Positions 32,183 to 41,277 of a DNA stretch of 55,538 nt are shown in pieces (the stretch's first letter is position 1; every line of letters starts with the position of its first letter). Source of the DNA: Synergistaceae bacterium (GTDB taxonomy: Bacteria; Synergistota; Synergistia; Synergistales; Aminobacteriaceae). Both the position numbers and the translations under genes were made by a program. The notes under the pieces were generated by a model. It searched no databases. It was not told where the DNA came from and was given only the letters and a program-made list of their open reading frames with translations. The stretch is taken from NCBI GenBank assembly GCA_031272145.1, contig JAISUL010000078.1, forward strand, positions 1-55,538, read 5' to 3'.

Positions 32183-33868
32183 ATGCGTCTAATAGTTTTG
32201 GCTTTGTCTATGGGGTCGGTGATCATGTCGCTGATCCACATGGTGTTCATTATGATGGTCTCCTCCGGGTCGGGACGGGCCCCGGCTGGCCTCGGGGCGT
32301 TCACGACTCTGACCGCCGGACTGCTCGTCGCCTCGCTGGTCTTGGCCTTCGCGGGAGGCGTCATGGCCTTCAACGGGCGTCGCGGCGGTGGGCTCCTGCT
32401 CCTGATCTCGGCGGCGATATGCTTCTTTGCCCACGCACAAACGCGCATATACGGGGGAATATACCTGCTGGCCGGCCTGCTGGCCCTGTTCTATCCAAAA
32501 TTTTCACGCAAAAACACCGATGATTACGATGACGACGAAGAAGAAGCGGAAGCGGAGGACGAGGAGGAAGCGGAATACGAAGAGGAGGACGACGACCGCC
32601 CTCGCCGCCCCTCGGCAAATGGCGCCGTCGTCAGGCTCGGAGTCTCGCGCATAAACGCGCCCGTCAGGGTGCGCTCCTCCAAGGTCTGCCCGTCCTGCGG
32701 CGCCATCGTCGACATAGACCACAAGTTCTGCCACGAGTGCGGCGAGACTCTGAGAGGCCCGATACGCGGCCCTGGCGAGATGCCGGACTTCGCGAATGAC
32801 CTCGGCATGCCGCCGCCCGACGAGGCCCAGCCCAACGCGGACAGCGGCAGCCAGCGCAGCGCGGAAAGCAGCCCGTGGGAGCCCGACGTCCCCACGTACG
32901 GTGGCGATGATGAGGAAGAAGAAGAAGAGCAGGAGGCGACCGGAACCCACAGGGTCTTCGTGAGCCCGGCCCGCGACGATCAGCCAATACCGAGGCTGCC
33001 GATCGACATAAGCCCGGACAGCTCCTACCAGACCTTCTCGAGCTACGCACGCCGGCGCAAGCGCAAGAGCCAGCGCTCCGTCGTGCGGCGCGTCTTCGGC
33101 CTGCTGGCCGTCCTGCTGGTGCTTGGGGGAGCCGGCTGGTTCCTGTTCAGCCTCGACAAGACGCCGATGCCCCCGGTCCCGGTGCCGACGCCTCCGCCCC
33201 CCATCGAGAACGAGCCCCCGAAGGAGGCCAAGCCCACGGCAGACGTCCTGTCCGCGCTGATCCCATCCCCCCCTATGCGCGGCACGATCCTGGGCTCGAA
33301 CGTCAACATCCGGCCCGACCACTCCGCCACCGGCTCGGTCGTCATGAAGATGAACAAGGGGACGCAGGTGGACGTGCTCGACAAATGGACGGGCGGGAGC
33401 GGCTCCCAGTCCGGGCCGTGGTACAAGATCCGATCGGGCGACGGGCGCGAGGGCTGGATATACGGGCAGTACATACAGCCCATGTCGTCGCGCGAGACGC
33501 GGCTTCCGACCGGATACACCGCGGCTTTGCTTAGAACCTTCGGCTCCGACAGGGCGGAGCTCGTGAGGCACTTCGGCGACCCAGTGCGGCAGACGCCGGT
33601 CACCCTCTCGTGGCAGGGCCTGAGCGTGAACCTGCGAGGCGACGTGGAGGTCACGCGCATGCAGATAACGAGCGCCCGCTACATCCTCCAGAACGGCGTG
33701 GCGGTCGGAGTGACGGACGAGAGGCTCTACGAGACGATGGGCTACCCTGTGGAGTACCAGCCAAGCCCGGCGGCCCGCCTGATATACCGCGAGGCCGGGA
33801 ACAAGCTCGGCGTGGCGGTGCAGATTCAAAACGGCAAGGTTCAAAGCCTTACGCTCGGAGATATGTAG
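32183..33868 (+). CDS. Membrane protein with zinc ribbon and SH3-type domain
   Basis: A 561-residue multi-domain protein. Order: three predicted membrane helices (about 1-105), acidic linker (DDYDDDEEEAEAEDEEEAEYEEE, about 112-134), a zinc ribbon with Cys169/172 and Cys183/186 (CPSCG, CHECG), a second acidic run (EEEEEEQE), a basic stretch and one more membrane helix (about 305-328). A Pro-rich linker leads to a bacterial SH3 domain (about 370-435: VNIRPDHSATGSVV, KGTQVDVLDKW, WYKIRSG, GWIYGQYI), then an unassigned C-terminal domain. Zinc ribbon and SH3 would face opposite sides of the membrane. Possibly an envelope sensor; function unknown. The next gene follows after 26 bases. Confidence 0.75.
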   Translation: MRLIVLALSMGSVIMSLIHMVFIMMVSSGSGRAPAGLGAFTTLTAGLLVASLVLAFAGGVMAFNGRRGGGLLLLISAAICFFAHAQTRIYGGIYLLAGLLALFYPKFSRKNTDDYDDDEEEAEAEDEEEAEYEEEDDDRPRRPSANGAVVRLGVSRINAPVRVRSSKVCPSCGAIVDIDHKFCHECGETLRGPIRGPGEMPDFANDLGMPPPDEAQPNADSGSQRSAESSPWEPDVPTYGGDDEEEEEEQEATGTHRVFVSPARDDQPIPRLPIDISPDSSYQTFSSYARRRKRKSQRSVVRRVFGLLAVLLVLGGAGWFLFSLDKTPMPPVPVPTPPPPIENEPPKEAKPTADVLSALIPSPPMRGTILGSNVNIRPDHSATGSVVMKMNKGTQVDVLDKWTGGSGSQSGPWYKIRSGDGREGWIYGQYIQPMSSRETRLPTGYTAALLRTFGSDRAELVRHFGDPVRQTPVTLSWQGLSVNLRGDVEVTRMQITSARYILQNGVAVGVTDERLYETMGYPVEYQPSPAARLIYREAGNKLGVAVQIQNGKVQSLTLGDM

Positions 33869-33894
33869 CCGACGTTACTTCTTGAGGTGAGATT

Positions 33895-34959
33895 TTGTCT
33901 TCGGAAAATAGCAACAAAGAAAAGCGGCGGCTGTCCACTGCGGAGGTACGCAAGCTGCCGCGGGACTCCGCGTTTTACGTCTTGGGCGTCGTCTCGCGTT
34001 GCGTGCGGCGCAAGGACAAGAACGACAACCCCTTCTGGGACATGACCGTCATGGACGCGGAGGGGCAGATCGACGGGAAGGTCTGGGGCAGCTCCGAGTG
34101 GCAGAACTTAGACGGCGACCTGCAGTACAGGATCGACCCCCTCTCGGACGAAAGAGTGGTCAAGCTCGAGGGCAAGACCATCGGCCTTCAGGGCAAGGTC
34201 GTGGCATACCGCGACCAGAACCAGTACAACTTCAACACGGTCTATTACGTCGACCAGGAGAAGTACCCGCCGCACAGCTTCGTCCGGCGGTCGCCCGTCC
34301 CGTTCGAGGCGATGGAGAGGGAGTTCCGCTCTATGGTGGACTCCTGCGGCGAGCCGGTGCGCGGCTTTCTGGACTTCATATTTTTCAAGAAAAACGTTTG
34401 GAAGGAGTTCAGCGTCCAGCCGGCTGCCGTCGCGCTCCACCACGCCTACGTGAACGGCCTGCTGGAGCACTCTCTGTGCGTGGCGCGGTCGGCAGTCGCG
34501 ATAGCCCGGAGCTACGTCCCCGAGTCGGACTTCGACGTCGGCATGGACATCGACGCGGACGTCGTCCTTGCCGGCGCCCTGCTCCACGACCTCGGCAAGC
34601 TGGAGGCCTACCGCCTCTCGCCCGTGCCGGAGGTCACTCTGGAGGGCAACACCGCCGAGCACATCGTCCTCGGCTACCACAAGTTCATGAAGCTGGCCGA
34701 CGAGTACTGCAAATCCGACGGCGCGATCGACAAGAGGACGGTCACGGCCATAGGCCACATCATAGTCAGCCACCACGGGAGCCGCGAGTTCGGCTCGCCG
34801 GTGCTGCCCGAGACGCCGGAGGCGATGATCGTGGCAGCGGCGGACGACCTCGACTTCAAGCTCTACTCATGGCGCGAGCACGTCTCGCAGCTCGAGGGCG
34901 ACAAGGAGATGACCGATTTCGTGAACTCCCTGCAGCGCCGCCTCTGGAAAGTCCACTAG
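33895..34959 (+). CDS. YhaM-like 3'-5' exoribonuclease (OB fold plus HD domain)
   Basis: A 354-residue protein resembling YhaM: an N-terminal OB-type nucleic-acid-binding domain (AFYVLGVVSRCVRRKDKNDN...TVMDAEGQIDGKVW) and a C-terminal HD hydrolase domain with His of GLLEHSLCVARS, the HD pair in LLHDLGKLEAY and HHGSREFGSP. It would degrade RNA or single-stranded DNA from the 3' end. The start is TTG at 33895 with GAGGTGA upstream. It is followed after 2 bases by a pseudouridine synthase gene. Confidence 0.88.
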   Translation: MSSENSNKEKRRLSTAEVRKLPRDSAFYVLGVVSRCVRRKDKNDNPFWDMTVMDAEGQIDGKVWGSSEWQNLDGDLQYRIDPLSDERVVKLEGKTIGLQGKVVAYRDQNQYNFNTVYYVDQEKYPPHSFVRRSPVPFEAMEREFRSMVDSCGEPVRGFLDFIFFKKNVWKEFSVQPAAVALHHAYVNGLLEHSLCVARSAVAIARSYVPESDFDVGMDIDADVVLAGALLHDLGKLEAYRLSPVPEVTLEGNTAEHIVLGYHKFMKLADEYCKSDGAIDKRTVTAIGHIIVSHHGSREFGSPVLPETPEAMIVAAADDLDFKLYSWREHVSQLEGDKEMTDFVNSLQRRLWKVH

Positions 34960-34961
34960 CC

Positions 34962-35906
34962 GTGCCCGACAGGGTGCTCCTGCCCAAGGACCACAACGGG
35001 CGAAGGCTCGACCACGCGATACGCTCCATATGGCCGAACGTTCCAATATCGGCTGTGATGCGCTCCCTTCGCAAGGGCGGGGTCAGGATCGACGGGGTCA
35101 GAGTTCGATCGGGCGGCTTCCGGGTGGAGACTGGGCAGGAGATCATCGTCCCATGGGAGGCCGCCCCCCCGCCCGATAGACCCCGCACCGCTCGCTCCGT
35201 CCCGATCCTGTGGCGCGGCGAGAACGTCCTAGTGGTGGACAAGCCCGCCCGCCTTCTAGTCCAGCCCGACGTAAAGGACGGCGACAGCGTAATAACCCGA
35301 GTATGGGGCATGGTTGGGAGCACTAGGGAAACAACGGGGTTTGCGCCGGCTGCGGTTCACCGTCTTGACCGCAACACCACCGGCGTCCTGGCCGTCGCCC
35401 TCGACGGGGAGGCACTGCGCGAGCTGCTGCGCCTCTTCCGCGAGAGGGCGGTGTCGAAGCGCTACCTCGCCGTCGTCGTCGGAGTCCCGGTAGCAAGAGG
35501 CGTTATTGACGCACCCCTGCTCAAAACGGACGACGGCGTTGTCCGCGTCGACAAGAACGGGCGCAGCGCCGAGACGAGGTACGAGCGCATTTCAACGGCC
35601 AGAGTGGATGGCTTTGACCTATCCCTGGTCGAGATGGAGCTCCTGACGGGGCGCACGCACCAGGCCCGCGTCCACATGGCGCACATCGGCCACCCGGTGC
35701 TGGGCGACGGGAAGTACGCGGATATGGGGAGAAGCAAAGACGGCATCGAGGCGAACCGCAGGCTCAAGTCGGCTCGGCCATTGCTACACGCCCTGTCGCT
35801 CGGCTTCCCCGAGGGGCTCACCGGCCCCCTGCTCGAGGTGTCTGGGCGGACGTTCCGATCTCCTCCGCCGGAGGAGTTTTCCATATACATGGCCTATATC
35901 AGATGA
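34962..35906 (+). CDS. RluA/RluD-family pseudouridine synthase
   Basis: A 314-residue RNA-modifying enzyme. An N-terminal S4-like domain (about 1-70: RLDHAIRSIWPNVPISAVMRSLRKGGVRID) is followed by the catalytic domain with VVDKPARLLVQP, HRLDRNTTG carrying the catalytic Asp, SKRYLAVV and LTGRTHQARVHMAHIGHPVLGD. The likely target is 23S rRNA uridines, but RluC versus RluD cannot be decided. The start is GTG at 34962, two bases after the upstream stop; the TGA overlaps the ATG of sbcC. Confidence 0.92.
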   Translation: MPDRVLLPKDHNGRRLDHAIRSIWPNVPISAVMRSLRKGGVRIDGVRVRSGGFRVETGQEIIVPWEAAPPPDRPRTARSVPILWRGENVLVVDKPARLLVQPDVKDGDSVITRVWGMVGSTRETTGFAPAAVHRLDRNTTGVLAVALDGEALRELLRLFRERAVSKRYLAVVVGVPVARGVIDAPLLKTDDGVVRVDKNGRSAETRYERISTARVDGFDLSLVEMELLTGRTHQARVHMAHIGHPVLGDGKYADMGRSKDGIEANRRLKSARPLLHALSLGFPEGLTGPLLEVSGRTFRSPPPEEFSIYMAYIR

Positions 35907-38092
35907 AGCCCACCAAGCTCGTGCTTGAGGCCTTCGGCCCTTTCGCCGAGCGGCAGACTATCGACTTCTCGCGCGTCTATGACTCGGAGGGGAACGGGAT
36001 ATACCTGATCTCCGGCGAGACCGGCGCGGGCAAGACCACCATCTTCGACGCCATCTCATACGCGCTCTTCGGCGAGTCCAGCGGCGGCGTGCGCGACGGG
36101 GCCATGCTGCGAAGCGACTTCGTCGACTCGGCCAAGAAGACCTTCGTCAGGCTTGAGTTCGAGCACAGGGGGAAGGCCTACGCCATAGAGCGCGGAGGGG
36201 ACCGCCCCTTCGCCCGCATGGAGAGCCTGTCAGCCCTCTCTCCCATAGTCGACGGAGTCCGAGCAGTAACGCACGCGGTCGAGGAGCTGCTCGGCATCAA
36301 CCGCGACCAGTTCTCCCAGATAGTGATGATAGCTCAGGGGGACTTCCAGCGCTTTCTGCTCAGCGGCACAGACGGGAGGTCGGAGATACTGCGCCGCGTC
36401 TTCGGCACGGAGCGGTTCGAGAGGTTCCAAAGGCGCCTGAAGGAGCGGGCAGTGACCTGCGCCGGCGTCCTGCGCGACGCGGAAAGGAGCTTCCGCCAGT
36501 ACGCGGACGGCCTGCGCTGCGACGCCTCGTCGCCCATCGCCCTGTGGCAGAACGAGGAGCGCAGCAGCAAAGAGGCCGCCCTCTCGGTGGCCCGCGCGGA
36601 CGAGCTCATCGCCTCCCTCGAGCTCGCCCTAGCAGTTGACAAGGAGGCGCTGCGCAACGGCGAGGCGGCCCTGGCGGAGGCGGCAGCCGAGCACAGCGGC
36701 CTCACGCTCCGCATGGCCGAGGCGGATCGGAGCAACAAGGTTCTGGATGAACTGGCGGCGAAGCGCGGCGAGCGAGCCAAGCTCATGGCAGCCGAGTCAG
36801 AGGCAGCCGAGAAAGAAAAATCCAAGCGCTGCGAGCGGGGCAGAGCCGCCCTCCGAAAAGTAAAGCCCATAGCGGACAGGCTCGCGGCGATAACCGCCTC
36901 CCTCGCCTCCGCAGGCGACACCGCCGCTGCCCTCGCCATCGCGTCAGAGAAGCTCAAAGCGGTCGAGAGGGCGTTCTTCATGGGGCAGGCGAGCGCCCTG
37001 GCGGAGGAGCTTAAGCCTGGCTCCCCTTGCCCCGTGTGCGGGTCTCTCGACCACCCGGCCCCAGCCCAGAGGGCCGACGGCGTCTCGCGCGCCGCCCTCG
37101 ACAAGGCCCGGGCCGACGCGGAGAGGGCAGCCCATGCCGAGGGGATGAGGGCGGCGCTGGCGCGCGAGAGGGACGCAGTGCTCGGCGCTTTTCAGCTAGC
37201 GCTTACCGAAGAGGGTTTCAAATCCGAGGCAGAGTACCGAGCAGCACTCATGACCGAGGCGGAGATCGCGGCCATAGAGAACGAGCTCGCGATGCGGGCA
37301 CGGAAGATCGACCTCATCGCCCACGACATCGAGCGCCTCGAAAGGGACGCCGAGGTGATAGAGAAAAACGGCGGGCGAATCGACACCGCCCTGCTGGCCT
37401 CGTCCCTAGCGGCGGCGGAGGCCAGGCGGAGCGAGCTCAGCCGATCCGCCGCCTCGCTTCGGAGCAGGGGCGAGGCGAACGAGGCCCTGTTGGGCCGGCT
37501 GGCCGAGACGCGGGAGCTTTTGGCCCGCTCCGAGGCCGAGTACATGAACGTCAAGGCGCTGTCGGACGCGGCGAACGGCGACGTCAAGGGCAGGGCACGG
37601 GTGGCGTTCGAGACGTACCTTCAGGCGGAGTACTTCAACATGGTCTTGGGGGCGGCGAACCGGCGCTTCTCGGACATGAGCGACGGGCGCTACGCCCTCC
37701 GGCGGCGCGGCGGGGCAGATGGAATAATAGAGAGGCAAGGGCTCAAAAAGGTCGGGCTCGACCTCGACGTGTTCGACCGCTACACGTGCAAGACGCGGGA
37801 CGTCAGGTCGCTCTCCGGCGGCGAGTCCTTCAACGCGGCTCTGGCCTTGGCGCTCGGCCTGTCGGACGTGATTCAGAACGTGTCGGGCGGCGCCGGCATG
37901 GAGGCCGTGTTCGTGGACGAGGGCTTCGGCTCGCTGGACTCCGAGGCGCTGGACGCGGCGATCCGCACCCTAATGGACATGTCGGGCCACAGAACCGTCG
38001 GAGTGATCTCCCACGTCGCGGAGCTAGGAAATCGAATAGATAGAAAGATTTTCGTCCGGCGAACTCCCGAAGGAAGCAAGATAGAGATATAA
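35903..38092 (+). CDS. sbcC: SbcC-like SMC-family exonuclease subunit (compact)
   Basis: A 729-residue Rad50/SbcC-type ATPase. Walker A is in ISGETGAGKTTIFDAISYALFG; the Q-loop lies in FSQIVMIAQGDFQRFLLS. Two coiled-coil arms meet at the zinc hook CPVCG (near residue 378). Signature RSLSGGESFNAALALALG and Walker B AVFVDEGFGSLD complete the head. It is much shorter than the ~1,050 residues of E. coli SbcC, mainly because of short coiled coils. The partner nuclease SbcD is not adjacent. ATG at 35903 overlaps the preceding stop (ATGA). Confidence 0.92.
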   Translation: MKPTKLVLEAFGPFAERQTIDFSRVYDSEGNGIYLISGETGAGKTTIFDAISYALFGESSGGVRDGAMLRSDFVDSAKKTFVRLEFEHRGKAYAIERGGDRPFARMESLSALSPIVDGVRAVTHAVEELLGINRDQFSQIVMIAQGDFQRFLLSGTDGRSEILRRVFGTERFERFQRRLKERAVTCAGVLRDAERSFRQYADGLRCDASSPIALWQNEERSSKEAALSVARADELIASLELALAVDKEALRNGEAALAEAAAEHSGLTLRMAEADRSNKVLDELAAKRGERAKLMAAESEAAEKEKSKRCERGRAALRKVKPIADRLAAITASLASAGDTAAALAIASEKLKAVERAFFMGQASALAEELKPGSPCPVCGSLDHPAPAQRADGVSRAALDKARADAERAAHAEGMRAALARERDAVLGAFQLALTEEGFKSEAEYRAALMTEAEIAAIENELAMRARKIDLIAHDIERLERDAEVIEKNGGRIDTALLASSLAAAEARRSELSRSAASLRSRGEANEALLGRLAETRELLARSEAEYMNVKALSDAANGDVKGRARVAFETYLQAEYFNMVLGAANRRFSDMSDGRYALRRRGGADGIIERQGLKKVGLDLDVFDRYTCKTRDVRSLSGGESFNAALALALGLSDVIQNVSGGAGMEAVFVDEGFGSLDSEALDAAIRTLMDMSGHRTVGVISHVAELGNRIDRKIFVRRTPEGSKIEI

Positions 38093-38105
38093 TGCGCAAG
38101 GCAAC

Positions 38106-38186
38106 GCGAGCGTGGCGGAACGGCAGACGCGCCGGACTTAGGATCCGGAGCCATAAGGCGTGGGGGTTCGAGTCCCCCCGCTCGCA
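38106..38186 (+). tRNA. tRNA-Leu (TAG)
   Basis: Acceptor GCGAGCG/CGCTCGC, anticodon loop CTTAGGA and a short variable arm. Unlike the other tRNA genes in this window, CCA is not encoded (the discriminator A is followed by GTA). A TATAAT at 38088-38093 overlaps the sbcC stop and may be its -10. Confidence 0.9.
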
Positions 38187-38275
38187 GTAATAAAACCGAA
38201 GCAGCATTGCCTCCCCGCGACTTCGAGGGCGCGGGATTCGTTGCGGACGTACATCGCAGGGCTGCCCTAAAAGCC

Positions 38276-38320
38276 AAAAAAGCGCCCGTGCAGGCCAAAA
38301 TCCTGCGCGGGCGCTTTTGC
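38276..38320. terminator. Bidirectional terminator
   Basis: Stem GCGCCCG-t-GCAGG / CCTGC-g-CGGGCGC with a 7-base loop, flanked by A-run on the left and TTTT on the right. It can stop both tRNA-Leu and the minus-strand CoA-transferase transcripts. Confidence 0.85.
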
Positions 38321-38324
38321 TTTA

Positions 38325-39824
38325 CTACTGCTTCATCGTGCCCTGGGTGCCGAGCCTGACGTGGAAGGAGAAGGCCTCGGCTAGGAGGTGGGGCTCATGT
38401 CCGCCGGCGCTCTCGGCCCTCGTCCGGTAGTCGGTCAGAGCCTCGCGGTAGTCCGGGTGGGCGCACTTCTTGATGATCTCGATCGACCTCTCCCTCGGAG
38501 AGAGCCCGCGCAGGTCAGCTACGCCGTGCTCGGTGACGATGATGTCGACGTCGTGCTCCGTGTGGTCGATGTGCGAGCAGAAGGGAACGACCTTCGATAT
38601 TTTGCCGCCGCCGGACTCCGACGGGCAGAGGAACGCCGTCAGGTACGCGTTGCGGGCGAAGTCACCGGAGCCGCCGATGCCGTTCAGCATCTTCGTGCCC
38701 CCTGCCATCGTGGAGTTCACGTGCCCGTAGATGTCGACCTCGACGGCGGTGTTCATCGCGATGATGCCGAGCCTGCGGATGACCTCCGGGTTGTTGCTGA
38801 TCTCCTGCGGGCGGAGGACGATGCGGTCGCGGAACTCCTTCATGCGCGGGTAGTACTTCGCGGCCCCGTCGGGGCTGGGCGTGAGGGCAGTGCTCGAAGC
38901 GAAGGCCACCTTGCCCTTATCCAGCAGGCCGAAGACCGCGTCCTGCAGCACCTCGGTGTAGACCGTCAGGCCGTCGGTCGGCCACTCGTCAAGCCCGACC
39001 AGGACGGCGTTCGCGACGTTCCCCACGCCGGACTGAAGCGGCAGCAGCTGCTTCGGCAGCCGCCCGGCCTTGACCTCCACGCTCAGGAAGTCCAGCAGGT
39101 TGGACGCCATCTTGCTGCTGATCTCGTCCACAGGGTCGAGCGCGCGCTGGCCGTCCTTCACGTCCGAGGCCACGACTGCGACGATCTTCGAGGGCGGGCA
39201 GGGGATGGCCGTCGTGCCCACGCGGGCGTTCACCTTCTCTATCGGTATGGCCTCGCGGTTCGGCGGGTTCTTCGGGGAATATATGTCGTGGATTCCGTCC
39301 AGTTCGGCTGGCTGGGCGGTGTTGACCTCGACTATGACCTTATCCGCCATCTCGACAAAGGCGTTGGAGTTGCCCACGGACGTGGTTGGGACTATGCCGC
39401 CGTCCTCCGTGATCCTGAGGGCCTCGATGATGGCGACGTCGATCTTGCCGAAGAAGCCGTAGCGGATGTTCTGGGCGCAGTGCGACAGGTGCAGGTCGGC
39501 GTAGGCCACCTTGCCGGAGTTGATAGCCTTGCGGATGACCTCGTTGGTCTGGTAGGGAAAGCGCCTTGTCACGCAGCCGGCCTCGACCAGGGCGCCGTCA
39601 AGCTCCTTCCCGACAGACGCGCCGGTCCACAGGGTGATCGGGACAGGCCCCTCGGCCTTCGCCCTATCGGCCAATGCCTGAGGCACCACCTTCGGATAGC
39701 CCGACGGGGTGAAGCCGCTTGTCCCGACCGTCATGCCGGGTTTGATAAGCTTCGCCGCCTCGGCGGGCGAAACGATCTTCCCGTGAAGCTCCTTGCAGCC
39801 GACGAGTTCCTTTATGTCAGCCAT
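38325..39824 (-). CDS. Acetyl-CoA hydrolase/transferase family protein (succinyl-CoA:acetate CoA-transferase-like)
   Basis: A 499-residue CoA-transferase that moves CoA between short-chain acyl groups, most likely succinyl-CoA or propionyl-CoA and acetate. Motifs: GTSGFTPSGYPK, LWTGASVGKELDG, VGNVANAVLVG, VYTEVLQD with the probable catalytic Glu, NSTMAGGTKMLNGIGGSGDFARN and VTEHGVADLRG. Length and motifs fit the Cat1/SucC branch. GGAGGGG precedes ATG 39824. It lies downstream of both fumarase genes on the same strand, which suggests a shared role in C4-dicarboxylate fermentation with substrate-level energy saving. Confidence 0.93.
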   Translation of the reverse strand: MADIKELVGCKELHGKIVSPAEAAKLIKPGMTVGTSGFTPSGYPKVVPQALADRAKAEGPVPITLWTGASVGKELDGALVEAGCVTRRFPYQTNEVIRKAINSGKVAYADLHLSHCAQNIRYGFFGKIDVAIIEALRITEDGGIVPTTSVGNSNAFVEMADKVIVEVNTAQPAELDGIHDIYSPKNPPNREAIPIEKVNARVGTTAIPCPPSKIVAVVASDVKDGQRALDPVDEISSKMASNLLDFLSVEVKAGRLPKQLLPLQSGVGNVANAVLVGLDEWPTDGLTVYTEVLQDAVFGLLDKGKVAFASSTALTPSPDGAAKYYPRMKEFRDRIVLRPQEISNNPEVIRRLGIIAMNTAVEVDIYGHVNSTMAGGTKMLNGIGGSGDFARNAYLTAFLCPSESGGGKISKVVPFCSHIDHTEHDVDIIVTEHGVADLRGLSPRERSIEIIKKCAHPDYREALTDYRTRAESAGGHEPHLLAEAFSFHVRLGTQGTMKQ

Positions 39825-39856
39825 TTGTATAACCCCTCCTTATATAAAAAAGCCCC

Positions 39857-40414
39857 CTACAGTCCGGCGAGGTACTCCTTTACGCCGGTCTCGTAGAGGT
39901 TGTTGCCAAGGGAGTCTATGACCACGGTCACGGGGAAGTCCTTGACCGTCAGCCTGTTTATGGCCTCGGCGCCCAGGTCCTCGTAGCACACGGGCTCACA
40001 CGCCGTTATGCGCTTGGCTATCAGAGCCGCTGCCCCGCCGATCGCGCCGAAGTACACGGCCCCGTACTTCTTCATGCTGTCGACGACCTCCTGAGAGCGC
40101 TTGCCCTTGCCTATCATCCCGGTCATGCCGAGCTCGATCAGGCGCGGGGCGTATGCGTCCATCCGGTAGCTCGTGGTAGGCCCTGCCGAGCCTATCACGT
40201 GGCCGGGCTTCGCCGGGGTGGGGCCGACGTAGTATATAACCGAGTCCTTTATCTCAAACGGCATGGCGCCGCCCTTAGCGTCGAGCTCGATAAGCCTCGC
40301 GTGGGCAGCGTCGCGCGCCGTGTAGATGTACCCGCTCAGCAGCACCGCGTCCCCGGCCCGAAGGGAACGGGCAACGTCCCTAGTTATCGGGGCAGTTACG
40401 TTCTTGACGGACAT
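39857..40414 (-). CDS. Class I fumarate hydratase, beta subunit
   Basis: A 185-residue C-terminal-domain subunit of the iron-sulfur fumarase (or L-tartrate dehydratase-like) enzyme, pairing with the alpha subunit encoded 20 bases upstream. Signature features: GDAVLLSGYIYTARDAAH, YYVGPTPAKPGHVIGSAGPTTSYRMD and GMIGKGKRS. The ATG at 40414 is chosen; GTG at 40423 would sit directly on the GGGGAG. It catalyses reversible hydration of fumarate to malate. Confidence 0.93.
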   Translation of the reverse strand: MSVKNVTAPITRDVARSLRAGDAVLLSGYIYTARDAAHARLIELDAKGGAMPFEIKDSVIYYVGPTPAKPGHVIGSAGPTTSYRMDAYAPRLIELGMTGMIGKGKRSQEVVDSMKKYGAVYFGAIGGAAALIAKRITACEPVCYEDLGAEAINRLTVKDFPVTVVIDSLGNNLYETGVKEYLAGL

Positions 40415-40434
40415 CTTTCTCACGCTCCCCTCTC

Positions 40435-41277
40435 CTAGAGCACGGCGGTTACGTGCCGCGCAACGTGGCAGTTGATGTTCACCGCGACGGGCAGGCAGGC
40501 TATGTGGGTCGGCCAGGTCTCGATGTTCACGGCGAGCGCCGTGGTCTTCCCGCCGAAGCCCTGAGGCCCTATGCCGAGCGCGTTGACCCTGTCGAGCAGC
40601 TCCGCCTCCATCGCGGCGTAGTACGGGTCGCCGCTGCGGACGTCCACCGGGCGCATGACCGCCTTCTTGGCCAGCAGAGCCACCTTGTCGAACGTGCCGC
40701 CTATCCCCACGCCAACCACTATCGGAGGACACGGGTTCGGCCCCGCTATGGCCACGCTCTCGACGACGAACTCCTTGACGCCCTTCTCCCCCTTGGAGGG
40801 TGGGAACATGGCGATGCGGCTCATGTTCTCGGAGCCGGCGCCCTTGGGCCCGACCGTGATGGCCAGCTTGTCGCCTGGCACGATCTCGACGCTGATCACG
40901 GCCGGGGTGTTGTCCCCGGTGTTCTTGCGGCGCAGGGGGTCGGCCACGACGGACTTGCGGAGGTAGCCCTCGACGTAGCCCCGGCGGACTCCCTCGTTTA
41001 TCGCGTCGTAAAGGCCGCCGCCTACGACGTGCGCGTCCTGCCCAAGCTCGACCCCGACCCAGGTCAGGCCGGTGTCCTGGCATATGGGGACGCTGTCCTC
41101 CCTCGCTATGTTCATGTTCTCGATCAGCTTCGCGAGCGTGTCCTTGGCGCCCGGCCACGGCTCGGAGTCATGGCATGCCTTGATGCGGGCCGAAACGTCC
41201 CCCGGAAGGACGACGTTCGCCGAGATGCACATCTCGCGCACTTTGTCGGTGATCGACGACGCCTGTATCTCCCTCAA
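40435..41277 (-). CDS. Class I fumarate hydratase, alpha subunit
   Basis: A 280-residue subunit carrying the [4Fe-4S] cluster that binds fumarate/malate. Cluster cysteines are expected in PICQDTGLTW and AGPNPCPP, with a third near the C-terminus (CHVARHV or CLPV). GAGSENMSR and ALGIGPQGFGGKTTALAV are characteristic. The start TTG at 41277 overlaps the stop of the preceding frame (TTGA) and is preceded by AAGGGGG. Tartrate dehydratase is the main alternative identity. Confidence 0.93.
   Translation of the reverse strand: MREIQASSITDKVREMCISANVVLPGDVSARIKACHDSEPWPGAKDTLAKLIENMNIAREDSVPICQDTGLTWVGVELGQDAHVVGGGLYDAINEGVRRGYVEGYLRKSVVADPLRRKNTGDNTPAVISVEIVPGDKLAITVGPKGAGSENMSRIAMFPPSKGEKGVKEFVVESVAIAGPNPCPPIVVGVGIGGTFDKVALLAKKAVMRPVDVRSGDPYYAAMEAELLDRVNALGIGPQGFGGKTTALAVNIETWPTHIACLPVAVNINCHVARHVTAVL

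Noticed and set aside
33999-34961. Long Arg-rich extension upstream of the pseudouridine synthase
   Set aside because: It overlaps the YhaM-like gene in another frame and is compositional noise; GTG 34962 fits the family start.
40435-41158. N-terminal extension of the fumarase beta frame across the alpha gene
   Set aside because: Out-of-frame reading of the alpha subunit gene; the beta subunit begins at ATG 40414.
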